DNA from: Pseudomonas paeninsulae | Lineage (GTDB): Bacteria; Pseudomonadota; Gammaproteobacteria; Pseudomonadales; Pseudomonadaceae | DNA length: 64,000 nucleotides | Assembly (NCBI RefSeq): GCF_035621475.1 | Contig: NZ_CP141799.1 | Span: forward strand, 4,142,501-4,206,500 | Direction of reading: 5' to 3' | Part shown: positions 46,646-56,743 of the stretch, in pieces | Numbering within the stretch: the stretch's first letter is position 1 | Layout: each line of letters starts with the position of its first letter | The notes under the pieces: generated by a model | Seen by the model: the letters and a program-made list of their open reading frames with translations, nothing else | What the model was told of the DNA's origin: nothing | The model's database searches: none | Made by a program: the position numbers and the translations under genes

Positions 46646-47016
46646 TCGACCACCGCAGCACGCAAAGCAGCGGCAAGGCTGCCGAAGAGCTGGCCCGCCT
46701 GCATCTGCAGCAACATGGCCTGAAGCTTCTGGCGCAGAACTGGAGCTGCCGCCGCGGCGAGCTTGATCTGGTCATGCTCGACATCGATACAGTAGTATTC
46801 GTCGAAGTCCGCTATCGTCGGCACTCCGCCTGGGGCGGCGCCGTGGAGAGCGTCGACGCCCGCAAGCGCGAGAAGCTCACGAAAGCAGCCATGCACTTTT
46901 TGCAGCAGGAATCGCGCTGGGCCAAACACCCTTGTCGGTTCGACGTGATTGCCATAACCGCCGAAGGCAACTCGACTCCCGGGCTGAACTGGATTCAAAA
47001 CGCCTTTGACACCTGA
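46642..47016 (+). CDS. yraN: YraN family endonuclease-like protein (UPF0102)
   Basis: The 124-residue product has the restriction-endonuclease-like pattern of UPF0102: GKAAEELARLHLQQHG, NWSCRRGELDLVMLD (Glu/Asp metal site) and FVEVRYRRHSAWGGAVE (E-V-K-like triad). Substrate is unknown; the family is implicated in DNA uptake or repair. The start is TTG at 46642, overlapping the lpoA stop (TTGA); no ATG is available that keeps the conserved N-terminus. Length fits the family. Confidence 0.85.
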   Translation: MIDHRSTQSSGKAAEELARLHLQQHGLKLLAQNWSCRRGELDLVMLDIDTVVFVEVRYRRHSAWGGAVESVDARKREKLTKAAMHFLQQESRWAKHPCRFDVIAITAEGNSTPGLNWIQNAFDT

Positions 47017-48170
<1,154 letters not shown>

Positions 48171-48185
48171 TTTTTGCACGAACAC

Positions 48186-48216
48186 AAAAAAGGCGATCCA
48201 ATGGATCGCCTTTTTT
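48186..48216. terminator. Bidirectional terminator between dolP and sspB
   Basis: GGCGATCC (48192-48199) / GGATCGCC (48203-48210) with an AAT loop is extended by AAAAAA/TTTTTT on both sides. It serves the converging dolP (+) and sspB (-). Confidence 0.88.
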
Positions 48217-48218
48217 GT

Positions 48219-48632
48219 TTACTTGACCACCTTCAGGCTGGGCCGCCCGCTGGGACGCGGCGGCTCGCCGTCCGGCGGACCCTGATCATCCGGGCTATCG
48301 CCCTCTTCATCATCCGGCACCGGTGGCTCCAGATCGAAGACCATGCCCTGACCATTCTCCCGCGCATAAATTGCCAGTATGGCTGCAGCTGGGACGTACA
48401 GGCTGTGCGGCGCCCCACCGAAGCGCCCCTCGAAGCTCACCGCCTCGTTATCCATATGCAGATGACGCACTGCGCTGGGCGAGACGTTAAGCACGATCTG
48501 CCCATCACTGGCGAAGCCTGGCGGCACTTGCACACCGGAAAATTCGGCGTTGACCAACAAATGCGGAGTGCAATCGTTGTCGACGATCCACTCGTAAAGT
48601 GCACGAACCAGGTAAGGACGACTGGAATTCAT
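48219..48632 (-). CDS. sspB: ClpXP specificity factor SspB
   Basis: The 137-residue adaptor has an N-terminal binding domain starting MNSSRPYLVRALYEWIVDN that holds ssrA tags. An acidic Pro-rich linker follows (about 98-128). The C-terminal ClpX-docking tail is RPSLKVVK, matching the XB motif. The ATG at 48632 follows GAGGAGG by 5 nt. It lies 16 bp after sspA in the same operon. Confidence 0.94.
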   Translation of the reverse strand: MNSSRPYLVRALYEWIVDNDCTPHLLVNAEFSGVQVPPGFASDGQIVLNVSPSAVRHLHMDNEAVSFEGRFGGAPHSLYVPAAAILAIYARENGQGMVFDLEPPVPDDEEGDSPDDQGPPDGEPPRPSGRPSLKVVK

Positions 48633-48648
48633 CAAAGCCTCCTCAGCT

Positions 48649-49266
48649 TCAGCGCATATCGCGCTCAACGGGGGAAAGACTGGCCTGAAAGGCCTCGCGG
48701 GCAAACTGGCGGTCCATATAGTCGAGCAACGGTTTGGCTGGCTTGCCTAACTCGATACCCAGCACCGGCAGGCGCCAGAGCAGCGGCAGCAGGCAACAAT
48801 CCACCAGGCTCATCTCATCACTGAGAAAGTACGCCTTGTCGGCGAACAGCGGCGAAACGCCGGTGAGGCTCTCGCGGAGTTCTTTGCGAGCCTGCACGCG
48901 AGCCGGCTCCTTGCTGCGCGGGTCGAGGATCAGGTCGACCTGAGCACACCAATCTCGCTGAATACGATGAATCAGCAGGCGGCTATTGGCCCGCGCCACC
49001 GGATAAACCGGCAACAACGGTGGATGTGGATAGCGCTCATCCAGATATTCCATCACCACGGTCGACTCGTACAACGCCAAATCACGGTCGACCAGGGTCG
49101 GCAGGCTGGCATAGGGGTTGACCTCCAGCAGCCTTGCCGGGTAACGGCCCTTTTCGACACTGATGATCTCGGCGCTGACACCCTTCTCGGCGAGCACGAT
49201 GCGTACGCGGTGGGAATAGTGGTCGGCGGGGTCGGAGTAGCAGGCTAACCGGTTGGTCACGCTCAT
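48649..49266 (-). CDS. sspA: Stringent starvation protein SspA
   Basis: The 205-residue GST-fold protein binds RNA polymerase sigma-70 and modulates stress transcription. The N-terminal [19 protein letters not shown] and [14 protein letters not shown] are conserved. The C-terminal [20 protein letters not shown] is family typical. No catalytic GST Ser or Cys is obvious. It follows petC with a 90-bp gap, the usual gamma-proteobacterial petABC-sspAB order. Confidence 0.93.
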   Translation of the reverse strand: MSVTNRLACYSDPADHYSHRVRIVLAEKGVSAEIISVEKGRYPARLLEVNPYASLPTLVDRDLALYESTVVMEYLDERYPHPPLLPVYPVARANSRLLIHRIQRDWCAQVDLILDPRSKEPARVQARKELRESLTGVSPLFADKAYFLSDEMSLVDCCLLPLLWRLPVLGIELGKPAKPLLDYMDRQFAREAFQASLSPVERDMR

Positions 49267-49356
49267 GGCGGTCCTCCTCGCTTATATAGGTTATTGGAAG
49301 CAGAAAAGACTGCGCGCCCAAAGGGGCGCGCAGGACAACATTGCAGCGACAAACGA

Positions 49357-50136
49357 TTAATGCACGTCCTTCCAGTACTCACGCTTGAGCAGGTAGGCGA
49401 AGACGAAGAAGAAGGCCAGATACAGCAGCACGTAGGCGCCGACACGCTGACTTTTCAGCTTCACCGGATTAGCCGAGTAAGCTAGGAAGGTCACCAGATT
49501 CTTGATCTTGGTGTCGAACTCTTCTTCGCTCAGGGCACCGCTTTTCGGCTCGATGACCAACTGATCGCAGGCCTCATGCGTTATTGGCGTGCCCGACAAC
49601 GGATCGAACTGCTTCTTGCCATCCTCGACCACCTGAACCTGCTTGCAACCTATGTACTGACGCCCTTGCAGGGAGGCCAGCACGTTCGGCATACCGACGT
49701 TCGGGAACACCTTGTTATTGGCGCCCAGCGGACGGCTCGGATCATCGTAGAACGTACGCAGGTAGGTATACAGCCAGTCGGTGCCACGCACACGAGCGAC
49801 CAGAGTCAGGTCCGGAGGCGCTGCCCCGAACCAGACCTTGGCATCCTCGACCTGCATGCCAATCTTCATGTGCTCGCCAATCTTGGCGCCACTGAAGATC
49901 AGGTTGTCCAGCATCAACTCATGCGGGATACCCAGGTCATCGGCCACACGCTCATAGCGCTGGAACTTGGCGCCATGACAACCCATGCAGTAGTTGGCGA
50001 AGGTACGTGCACCATCCTGCATGCCGGCCTTGTCGGTCAGGTCAATTTCGACTTCATCCAAATGCACGCCGGCTTCACTAGCGAAAGCGAAGACTGGCAG
50101 CGCGGCAATAACAAACGCAGCAAATAGCTTTTTCAT
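49357..50136 (-). CDS. petC: Ubiquinol-cytochrome c reductase, cytochrome c1
   Basis: The 259-residue product has a cleavable signal peptide (about 1-20), the heme c attachment motif CMGCH (near residue 50) and a C-terminal membrane anchor YVLLYLAFFFVFAYLL. It passes electrons from the Rieske protein to soluble cytochrome c. The ATG at 50136 overlaps the petB stop (TGATG). It is last of the petABC operon. Confidence 0.94.
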   Translation of the reverse strand: MKKLFAAFVIAALPVFAFASEAGVHLDEVEIDLTDKAGMQDGARTFANYCMGCHGAKFQRYERVADDLGIPHELMLDNLIFSGAKIGEHMKIGMQVEDAKVWFGAAPPDLTLVARVRGTDWLYTYLRTFYDDPSRPLGANNKVFPNVGMPNVLASLQGRQYIGCKQVQVVEDGKKQFDPLSGTPITHEACDQLVIEPKSGALSEEEFDTKIKNLVTFLAYSANPVKLKSQRVGAYVLLYLAFFFVFAYLLKREYWKDVH

Positions 50137-51347
50137 CAGCCAGTCACCCTTTCCGGAACCGGTTTGGTCTTCTCCATCCTGGTATAGAACGGCATCAGGA
50201 TGAAGTACGCGAAGTACAGGAAGGTACACACCTGCGCCAGCAGGGTGCGGCCCGGGGTCGGTGCCAGTACGCCCAGCACGCCCAGAATCACGAAGGACAC
50301 GCAGAACACCAGCAGCCAGATCTTGCTCAGCCAGCCCTTGTAACGCATCGACTTGACCGGACTACGATCCAGCCACGGCAGCACGAACAGCACGGCAATG
50401 GCGCCACCCATGGCGATGACCCCCATCAGCTTGTCGGGGATAGCACGCAAGATCGCGTAGAACGGGGTGAAGTACCAGACGGGAGCAATATGCGCTGGCG
50501 TCTTCAACGCATTGGCCTCTTCGAAGTTGGGCTTCTCGAGGAAGTAGCCGCCCATTTCCGGGAAGAAGAACACGATGAAGCAGAAGATGAACAGGAACAC
50601 CACCACGCCGACGATGTCTTTCACGGTGTAGTAGGGATGGAAAGGAATGCCATCGAGCGGTATGCCGTTCGCGTCTTTCTTCTTCTTGATTTCGACGCCG
50701 TCGGGGTTGTTCGAACCGACTTCGTGCAACGCCAGGATGTGCAGGACAACCAGGCCGAGGATCACGATTGGCAGCGCAACCACGTGCAGAGCGAAGAAGC
50801 GGTTCAGGGTGATCCCGGAGATCAGATAGTCACCGCGAATCCACTGCGTCAGGTCCGCACCAATGACCGGAATGGCACCGAACAGCGAGATGATCACCTG
50901 AGCCCCCCAGTAGGACATCTGCCCCCATGGCAGCAGATAGCCCATGAATGCTTCAGCCATCAGCATCAGGTAGATCAGCATGCCGAAGATCCACACCAGC
51001 TCGCGTGGCTTCTGGTAGGAGCCATAGAGCAGACCGCGGAACATGTGCAGATAGACCACCACGAAGAATGCCGAAGCACCGGTGGAGTGCAGGTAGCGCA
51101 GAATCCAGCCGTACTCGACGTCACGCATGATGTATTCGACCGAAGCAAACGCCTCTTCAGCCGACGGCGTGTAGCTCATGGTCAGCCAGACGCCGGTGAC
51201 GATCTGATTGACCAGCACCAGCAGTGCCAGAGAGCCGAAAAAGTAGAAGAAGTTGAAGTTCTTCGGTGCGTAATACTTGCTCAGATGGTCTTCAAACATC
51301 TTGGTGGCCGGGAAGCGCGCATCCACCCATTCCATGAACTTACTCAT
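50136..51347 (-). CDS. petB: Ubiquinol-cytochrome c reductase, cytochrome b
   Basis: This 403-residue membrane protein has about eight helices. Two His pairs (RYLHSTG with VVYLHMFR, and FALHVVALP with VLHILALHE) ligate hemes bL and bH. The Qo-site motif reads PVWYFTPFYAILR instead of mitochondrial PEWY, as I recall for many beta/gamma-proteobacteria. The Qi-side and C-terminal helices are intact. It is the central subunit of complex III. Confidence 0.95.
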   Translation of the reverse strand: MSKFMEWVDARFPATKMFEDHLSKYYAPKNFNFFYFFGSLALLVLVNQIVTGVWLTMSYTPSAEEAFASVEYIMRDVEYGWILRYLHSTGASAFFVVVYLHMFRGLLYGSYQKPRELVWIFGMLIYLMLMAEAFMGYLLPWGQMSYWGAQVIISLFGAIPVIGADLTQWIRGDYLISGITLNRFFALHVVALPIVILGLVVLHILALHEVGSNNPDGVEIKKKKDANGIPLDGIPFHPYYTVKDIVGVVVFLFIFCFIVFFFPEMGGYFLEKPNFEEANALKTPAHIAPVWYFTPFYAILRAIPDKLMGVIAMGGAIAVLFVLPWLDRSPVKSMRYKGWLSKIWLLVFCVSFVILGVLGVLAPTPGRTLLAQVCTFLYFAYFILMPFYTRMEKTKPVPERVTG

Positions 51348-51940
51348 CCTGCTTGCTCCTGGTCCACACCGATGATGATCACATCATCCGACTCGTACAT
51401 GTGCGGTGGCACCGGCAGGTTCAAGGGCGCAGGCTGCGCTTTGTAGACCCGGCCAGCGAGGTCGTAGCGAGAACCGTGGCAAGGGCAAAAATACCCCCCG
51501 ACCCACTCGGCACCGAGATCGGCAGGCGCCACTTCCGGACGGAAGGACGGAGCACAGCCCAAGTGAGTGCACAACCCGACCAGCAGCAGCAGCTCCGGCT
51601 TGATCGAACGGGTTTTCGGATCGACATAGCTCGGCTGATCAGATGCCTGAGATTCGATATCGGCCAGTTGCGGCTCAAGCTTGATCAGGTTGCTGAGAAT
51701 TTCCTCGGTACGGCGCACGATAAAAACCGGTTGCCCCCGCCACTCGGCAACCATTTGCTGGCCAGGCTCGATCTTGCCAACATTCACCTTCACAGGTGCA
51801 CCGGCAGCTTTAGCCTTAGCGCTCGGGAACCATGACCCCACGAACGGGACCGCGGCACCCACCGCTCCAGCAGCACCCACCACAGAGGTGGCCGCCACCA
51901 AGAAGCGACGCCGGCCTGCATTCACGCCGTCATTGCTCAT
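51344..51940 (-). CDS. petA: Ubiquinol-cytochrome c reductase, Rieske iron-sulfur subunit
   Basis: The 198-residue protein has an N-terminal Tat-like signal (GRRRFLVAATSVVG) that serves as the membrane anchor, and the 2Fe-2S motifs CTHLGC and CPCHGS. It starts the petABC operon. A good promoter is centred near 52035. Confidence 0.95.
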   Translation of the reverse strand: MSNDGVNAGRRRFLVAATSVVGAAGAVGAAVPFVGSWFPSAKAKAAGAPVKVNVGKIEPGQQMVAEWRGQPVFIVRRTEEILSNLIKLEPQLADIESQASDQPSYVDPKTRSIKPELLLLVGLCTHLGCAPSFRPEVAPADLGAEWVGGYFCPCHGSRYDLAGRVYKAQPAPLNLPVPPHMYESDDVIIIGVDQEQAG

Positions 51941-52020
51941 TCAGTCGTCTCCCATCAGCGTTGTGGCCTGTTGTCAGGCCTCTACTAGGTAAAAATCGAG
52001 TCGCGCAAAAAATCCGCCAA

Positions 52021-52060
52021 ATGGTAAAGAAAAGCCCCTAACCTGACAAGGTAATTACCT
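52021..52060 (-). promoter_or_regulatory. petABC promoter overlapped by a palindrome
   Basis: The minus strand has TTGTCA (52044-52049), a 17-nt spacer and TACCAT (52021-52026). A perfect 12-bp palindrome AGGTAATTACCT (52049-52060) abuts and overlaps the -35, a typical place for a regulator. A second perfect 8-bp stem CTGCGGCA/TGCCGCAG with TGA loop lies at 52104-52122, between the promoter and the rpsI terminator. Confidence 0.6.
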
Positions 52061-52144
52061 CACAGGAAACAGCTCAATCCCTTACAGCGCACGGCGCGCA
52101 CGGCTGCGGCATGATGCCGCAGAGAACCAGTCGCCCAAAAAAAA

Positions 52145-52171
52145 CGCCCAGTTCCAAAAGGAAACCGGGCG
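52145..52171 (-). terminator. Rho-independent terminator of rplM-rpsI
   Basis: An 11-bp stem with one bulge (CGCCCAGTTCC paired with GGAAACCGGGCG) is followed on the minus strand by TTTTTTTT. It lies 22 nt past the rpsI stop. Confidence 0.85.
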
Positions 52172-52192
52172 CTTTTGAACGCAAGTAGCGAA

Positions 52193-52585
52193 TTAACGCT
52201 TGGAGTACTGCGGACGCTTACGCGCTTTACGCAGACCAACCTTCTTACGCTCAACTTCACGAGCATCACGAGTTACGAAGCCAGCCTTGCGCAGAGCAGG
52301 ACGCAGCGATTCGTCGTAGTCCATCAGCGCACGAGTGATGCCGTGGCGGATTGCGCCAGCCTGACCACTCACGCCGCCACCGAGAACGGTGACGTAGATA
52401 TCGAACTTCTCGGTCATTTCAACCAGTTCCAGCGGCTGACGAACTACCATGCGGGCAGTTTCGCGACCGAAGAAACCGTCGAGAGTACGGTTATTGATGG
52501 AGATCTTGCCAGTACCAGCACGCATGAACACGCGAGCGGTTGCAGTCTTGCGACGGCCAGTGCCGTAATTTTGAGTCGCCGACAT
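52193..52585 (-). CDS. rpsI: 30S ribosomal protein S9
   Basis: The 130-residue protein starts [15 protein letters not shown] and has [15 protein letters not shown]. It ends with the basic [10 protein letters not shown] tail that contacts P-site tRNA. It follows rplM by 14 bp in the standard operon. Confidence 0.98.
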   Translation of the reverse strand: MSATQNYGTGRRKTATARVFMRAGTGKISINNRTLDGFFGRETARMVVRQPLELVEMTEKFDIYVTVLGGGVSGQAGAIRHGITRALMDYDESLRPALRKAGFVTRDAREVERKKVGLRKARKRPQYSKR

Positions 52586-52599
52586 AATGAACTATTCCG

Positions 52600-53028
52600 T
52601 TAAAACTTCAGTTCTTGGGGCTGCTGAGCAGTGTGAGGGTGAGCAGCGCCCGCGTACACTTTCAGCTTACGGTACATGTCGCGACCCAGCGGATTCTTCG
52701 GCAGCATGCCTTTGACCGCGGTCTCGATCACACGTTCTGGCGCCTTGGCGATCAACTTTTCGAAGCTGATCGACTTGATGCCGCCCGGAAAACCGGAGTG
52801 AGAGTAGTACATCTTGTCGGTGGTCTTGGCACCAGTCACACGTACCTGCTCTGCATTGATCACGACGATGTAGTCGCCGGTATCTACGTGCGGAGTGTAC
52901 TCAGGCTTATGCTTGCCACGCAGACGGCTGGCAATTTCGGTAGCCAGACGACCCAGTGTCTGACCCGCAGCGTCGACGACGAACCAGTCGCGCTTTACTG
53001 TTTCCGGTTTAGCAGTAAAAGTTTTCAT
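52600..53028 (-). CDS. rplM: 50S ribosomal protein L13
   Basis: The 142-residue protein has [18 protein letters not shown] and [17 protein letters not shown]. Its C-terminal [20 protein letters not shown] matches the family. In E. coli L13 represses its own operon through the leader. Here a leader hairpin TCAGGG/CCCTGA lies at 53040-53055, just before the ribosome site. Confidence 0.98.
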   Translation of the reverse strand: MKTFTAKPETVKRDWFVVDAAGQTLGRLATEIASRLRGKHKPEYTPHVDTGDYIVVINAEQVRVTGAKTTDKMYYSHSGFPGGIKSISFEKLIAKAPERVIETAVKGMLPKNPLGRDMYRKLKVYAGAAHPHTAQQPQELKF

Positions 53029-53070
53029 TCTTTATAGCCTCAGGGGCCGCCCTGATAAATAAGACGGCGG

Positions 53071-53106
53071 ATCTTACTGAATAGTGCTTACTTTGACAAG
53101 TCAAAG
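53071..53106 (-). promoter_or_regulatory. rplM-rpsI promoter with inverted repeat over -35
   Basis: TTGTCA (53094-53099), a 17-nt spacer and TAAGAT (53071-53076) on the minus strand form a strong promoter. The inverted repeat CTTTGAC AA GTCAAAG (53091-53106) covers the -35. Confidence 0.65.
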
Positions 53107-53276
53107 GCAGCCGAAAACGGGCGCTATCGGGGGCTCGGGTCAGCGCGTCCGTAATACGGCAAGATTCTTCGGCAGGCGGCGCATCACTTCCACCGCAGAA
53201 AGAGGTGCGCAATTATGCCGATTGCGAAAAAAAATTCAACCTGCTTGTATGGTTGTTTTACGAAAAGGAGCAGCAA

Positions 53277-54314
53277 ATGGATTATCGCCAGTTAGGCCGC
53301 ACCGATTTGCGCGTCAGCACCCTCTGCCTCGGCAGCATGACCTGGGGTGAGCAGAACAGCGCTGACGAGGCATTCGCCCAGATCGAGCGCAGCAAGGCCC
53401 ACGGCGTCAATTTCATCGACACTGCCGAGATGTACCCGGTGCCGCCGCGCGCCGAGTCCTACAGTAAAACCGAACAAATTATCGGCGAATATTTCAAACG
53501 CAAAGGTGATCGCGCCGACTGGGTGCTCGCGAGCAAGATCGCCGGCCCCGGCAACGGTATCGACTACATCCGTGGCGGCAACCTGAAATTCAACCGGGAA
53601 CACCTGGTCGCCGCACTGGACGCCAGCCTGAAACGCCTGCAGACCGACTGGATCGACCTCTACCAACTGCACTGGCCAGAGCGCCCGACCAATTTCTTCG
53701 GCCAGCTCGGCTATCGCCATCAAGACAGCGAGTTCACCGCACTGGAAGAGACCCTGGCGGTGCTCGACGAACAGGTCAAGGCCGGCAAGATCCGCCACAT
53801 CGGCCTGTCCAACGAAACCCCCTGGGGCACCATGAAATTCCTCCAGCTGGCAGAGAGCCGCGGCGGGCCGCGCGTGGAGTCGATCCAGAACCCCTACAAC
53901 CTGCTCAACCGCAGCTTCGAGGTCGGCCTAGCGGAAGTCGCCATGCGCGAACAGTGCGGCCTGCTGGCATACTCACCGCTGGCGTTCGGCATGCTTTCCG
54001 GAAAATACCAAGGTGGCGCCCGCCCAGCCAACGCACGAATCAGCCTGTTCAGCCGCTTTACCCGCTACACCAATCCTCAATCCGAGACGGCCTGCTCGCG
54101 CTATGTCGCACTGGCCCGCGAACACAGCCTGGACCCGGCGCAAATGGCCCTGGCCTTCGTCACCGCCCAGCCGTTCGTGACCAGCAATATCATCGGCGCC
54201 ACCAACATGGAGCAGCTGGAGGCCAATCTGATGAGCAGCGAGCTGACCCTCGACGATGAACTGCTGGCCAGCATAGAGGCGATTCACCAGGCGCAACCCA
54301 ACCCCGCCCCTTGA
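53277..54314 (+). CDS. tas: Aldo/keto reductase (Tas family)
   Basis: This 345-residue AKR barrel has catalytic Asp-Tyr in FIDTAEMYPVPP, Lys in VLASKIAGPG and His in LYQLHWPERP. NADPH-binding GLSNETPWG and the C-terminal NIIGATNMEQLEAN are present. The length and motifs match E. coli Tas. The physiological substrate is unknown. The ATG at 53277 follows AAAAGGAG; an upstream in-frame ATG lacks homology. Confidence 0.88.
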   Translation: MDYRQLGRTDLRVSTLCLGSMTWGEQNSADEAFAQIERSKAHGVNFIDTAEMYPVPPRAESYSKTEQIIGEYFKRKGDRADWVLASKIAGPGNGIDYIRGGNLKFNREHLVAALDASLKRLQTDWIDLYQLHWPERPTNFFGQLGYRHQDSEFTALEETLAVLDEQVKAGKIRHIGLSNETPWGTMKFLQLAESRGGPRVESIQNPYNLLNRSFEVGLAEVAMREQCGLLAYSPLAFGMLSGKYQGGARPANARISLFSRFTRYTNPQSETACSRYVALAREHSLDPAQMALAFVTAQPFVTSNIIGATNMEQLEANLMSSELTLDDELLASIEAIHQAQPNPAP

Positions 54315-54332
54315 ACACTGCCGGAGCCAGGC

Positions 54333-54357
54333 GTAGGGCGGCTTACACCCGCCCTAC
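54333..54357. repeat. GTAGGGCGG hairpin between convergent genes
   Basis: GTAGGGCGG / CCGCCCTAC form a perfect 9-bp stem with a 7-nt loop between the tas and acyl-CoA dehydrogenase 3' ends. There is no T-run, so intrinsic termination is weak. The sequence type is common as a dispersed intergenic repeat in Pseudomonas. Confidence 0.5.
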
Positions 54358-54371
54358 CTCCAGGCCCGCAG

Positions 54372-55508
54372 CTACAACGAACGCGCAATGATTTCCTTCA
54401 TGATCTCGTTGGTTCCAGCATAGATGCGCTGCACCCGGGCATCGGCCCAGGCGCGCGCCACCGGGTATTCCCACATGTAGCCGTAGCCGCCATGCAATTG
54501 CACGCACTCGTCGAGCACCTTGCACTGCAGGTCGGTGCCCCAGTACTTGAGCATCGCGGCGGTCGGCACATCCAGCTTGCCCTGCAGGTGCAGCTCGAGA
54601 CAGCGATCGAGAAAGACCCGACCAATCTGAATTTCCGTGGCCATTTCTGCCAGCTTGAAGCGGGTGTTCTGGAAATCCGCGATGGCCTTGCCGAACGCCT
54701 TGCGCTCACGGGTGTAGTCCAGGGTCCACTGCAACGCCGCCTCGGCCGAGGCCAGGGCACCGATACCGACAGTCAGGCGCTCCTGAGGCAGTTCCTGCAT
54801 CAGGTAGGCGAAGCCCATACCTGCCTGACCCAGCAGGTTCTCCCTAGGCACACGCACATCCTGGAAGAACAACTCGGAGGTATCCTGGGCCTTCATGCCG
54901 ACCTTTTCCAGGCGCTTACCCCTAGAGAAGCCCGGCGTAGCGGCCTCGACCAGAAACAGGCTGGTGCCCTTGGCCCCGGCTTTAGGATCGGTCTTCGCCA
55001 CCACGATGACCAGATCGGCCAGGTAGCCGTTGGTGATAAAGGTCTTGGAGCCGTTGATCACATAGTCGTCGCCATCCAACACCGCCGTGGTTTTCACGCC
55101 CTGCAGGTCGGAGCCGGCGCCCGGCTCGGTCATGGCGATGGCCGTGACCATTTCGCCGGACACCAGCCTGGGCAGGTATTTGTGCTTCAGCTCCTCTGAG
55201 CCGTAATGCAGGATGTAAGGCGCCACGATGTCGGAATGCAGGGAGAAACCGATCCCGGTCAGCCCCAGACGGCCAACCTCTTCGATCACCACCGTACTGT
55301 AGAGAAAATCGGCAGCCATGCCGCCGTACTCTTCCGGGATATGCGAGCAGAGCATTCCCGCCTCGCCCGCCTTGCTCCACAGCTGGCGATCGATATGCCC
55401 ATCCTTTTCCCACTGCGCATGAAAGGGCACGGCTTCCTGCTCGAGAAACTTGCGCACGCTGTCGCGGAAGAGCTCATGGTCGGAGCTGAACAGGGTTCTG
55501 GGGATCAT
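54372..55508 (-). CDS. Acyl-CoA dehydrogenase
   Basis: The 378-residue flavoenzyme has the FAD-binding AIAMTEPGAGSDLQGV and FITNGYLADLVIVV. The C-terminal catalytic loop RIYAGTNEIMKEII holds the Glu base. Chain-length specificity cannot be told. The gene is divergent from a GlxA-type regulator with a palindromic operator between them. The start is the ATG at 55508. Confidence 0.92.
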   Translation of the reverse strand: MIPRTLFSSDHELFRDSVRKFLEQEAVPFHAQWEKDGHIDRQLWSKAGEAGMLCSHIPEEYGGMAADFLYSTVVIEEVGRLGLTGIGFSLHSDIVAPYILHYGSEELKHKYLPRLVSGEMVTAIAMTEPGAGSDLQGVKTTAVLDGDDYVINGSKTFITNGYLADLVIVVAKTDPKAGAKGTSLFLVEAATPGFSRGKRLEKVGMKAQDTSELFFQDVRVPRENLLGQAGMGFAYLMQELPQERLTVGIGALASAEAALQWTLDYTRERKAFGKAIADFQNTRFKLAEMATEIQIGRVFLDRCLELHLQGKLDVPTAAMLKYWGTDLQCKVLDECVQLHGGYGYMWEYPVARAWADARVQRIYAGTNEIMKEIIARSL

Positions 55509-55552
55509 GCTGGCACCTAATAGCGAAACGTCTGAAAGATGCCTCGACTTTA

Positions 55553-55570
55553 ACCAAGCAAACGCTTGGT
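55553..55570. promoter_or_regulatory. 18-bp palindromic operator ahead of acyl-CoA dehydrogenase
   Basis: ACCAAGCAAACGCTTGGT has perfect 7-bp arms around AAAC. It is typical in form for TetR-family operators of fatty acid genes. It lies 44 bp from the dehydrogenase ATG and 77 bp from the regulator ATG. The cognate regulator is not identified; the AraC-type neighbour usually binds direct repeats. Confidence 0.55.
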
Positions 55571-55647
55571 CGCACTGGACACAACCGCCAAAAAATAAGA
55601 CGATCCAGCCAGACGATGACCACTTAGCCTTGATAAGAACCCTAACT

Positions 55648-56664
55648 ATGCTTATTCAGCAGTCGCCGCCCTTGCGGCGCGTCAGTATCCTCGCCACCGA
55701 AGGGGTATTTGCCTCGACCTTGATGCAGGCCAAGGACTTTTTCCACATGGCCAGCCTGCGTTACGGCAAACAGCAAGGACTCGGCCTGACCGAAACCTTC
55801 GAGATTCGCCTGGTCAGCCCGGACGGCCAGCCGGTGCGCAGCTTCAGCAACGTCATGATCCCGGTTGACGGCGGCCTCGACGCCACCGATGTGATCATCC
55901 TGCCCACCTTCTGGGATGATTTCGACGCACTCTGCCAGCGCCACCCACAGGTACTCCGCTGGCTACAAGAGCGCCACGCAGGCGGCAGCGCAATCTGCGG
56001 TGAAGCCAAAGGGGTGTTCTGGATGGCCCAGGCCGGCTTGCTCGACGGCAAGGAAGCCACTACTTACTGGCGCTTCTTCCGCGAGTTCACCGAGCGCTTC
56101 CCCAAGGTACTGCTCAACCAGGAGAAACACCTGTCGGACGCCGACAACCTGTACTGCGCCGGTGGCGTGACCTCGGCCTGCGACCTTTACATCTACCTGA
56201 TCGAGCGTTATTGCGGCGCCAGCGTGGCCCAGGGCGTGGCCCGCGACATCCTCTACGAGGTACAGCGCAGCTACACTCCCGGCCGGATCGGCTTTGGCGG
56301 GCAGAAACTGCACCACGACCTGACCATCCTGCAAATTCAGCAATGGCTGGAAGAGCACTTCACCGACAAATTCCGCTTCGAGGACGTGGCCCGCGAGCAC
56401 GGCATGAGCATCCGCAACTTCATGCGCCGCTTTCAGGCTGCCACTGGCGACAAACCCCTGCATTATCTGCAACGACTGCGCATCGAAACGGCGAAAAGCC
56501 TGCTTAGCGCCACGCGCAAGAGCATCAAAACCATCAGTTACGAAGTCGGCTACGACGACGCCAGCTTCTTCGCCCGCCTGTTCCGCCAGCACACGGAGCT
56601 GTCACCCAACCTGTATCGCCGACAATTCCAGCACAAGGGCAACCAGGAGCAGACAACCTGCTAG
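55648..56664 (+). CDS. GlxA-type transcriptional regulator (DJ-1/PfpI + AraC HTH)
   Basis: The 338-residue protein has an N-terminal PfpI/DJ-1-like ligand domain (about 10-195) with an AICGEAKGVFWMAQAGLLDG segment. The C-terminal AraC/XylS double helix-turn-helix (about 235-325) is recognisable by FRFEDVAREHGMSIRNFMRR and IKTISYEVGYDDASFFAR. The ligand is unknown. The ATG at 55648 is chosen because homology starts at MLIQQSPPLRR. Confidence 0.88.
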   Translation: MLIQQSPPLRRVSILATEGVFASTLMQAKDFFHMASLRYGKQQGLGLTETFEIRLVSPDGQPVRSFSNVMIPVDGGLDATDVIILPTFWDDFDALCQRHPQVLRWLQERHAGGSAICGEAKGVFWMAQAGLLDGKEATTYWRFFREFTERFPKVLLNQEKHLSDADNLYCAGGVTSACDLYIYLIERYCGASVAQGVARDILYEVQRSYTPGRIGFGGQKLHHDLTILQIQQWLEEHFTDKFRFEDVAREHGMSIRNFMRRFQAATGDKPLHYLQRLRIETAKSLLSATRKSIKTISYEVGYDDASFFARLFRQHTELSPNLYRRQFQHKGNQEQTTC

Positions 56665-56743
56665 CGAATCTGCGCCTGAGAGGCTGCCGCAACGCAGCCA
56701 AATCGCATGCACGAATTGAAGTATTACAGCGCGGAACTGCCGG

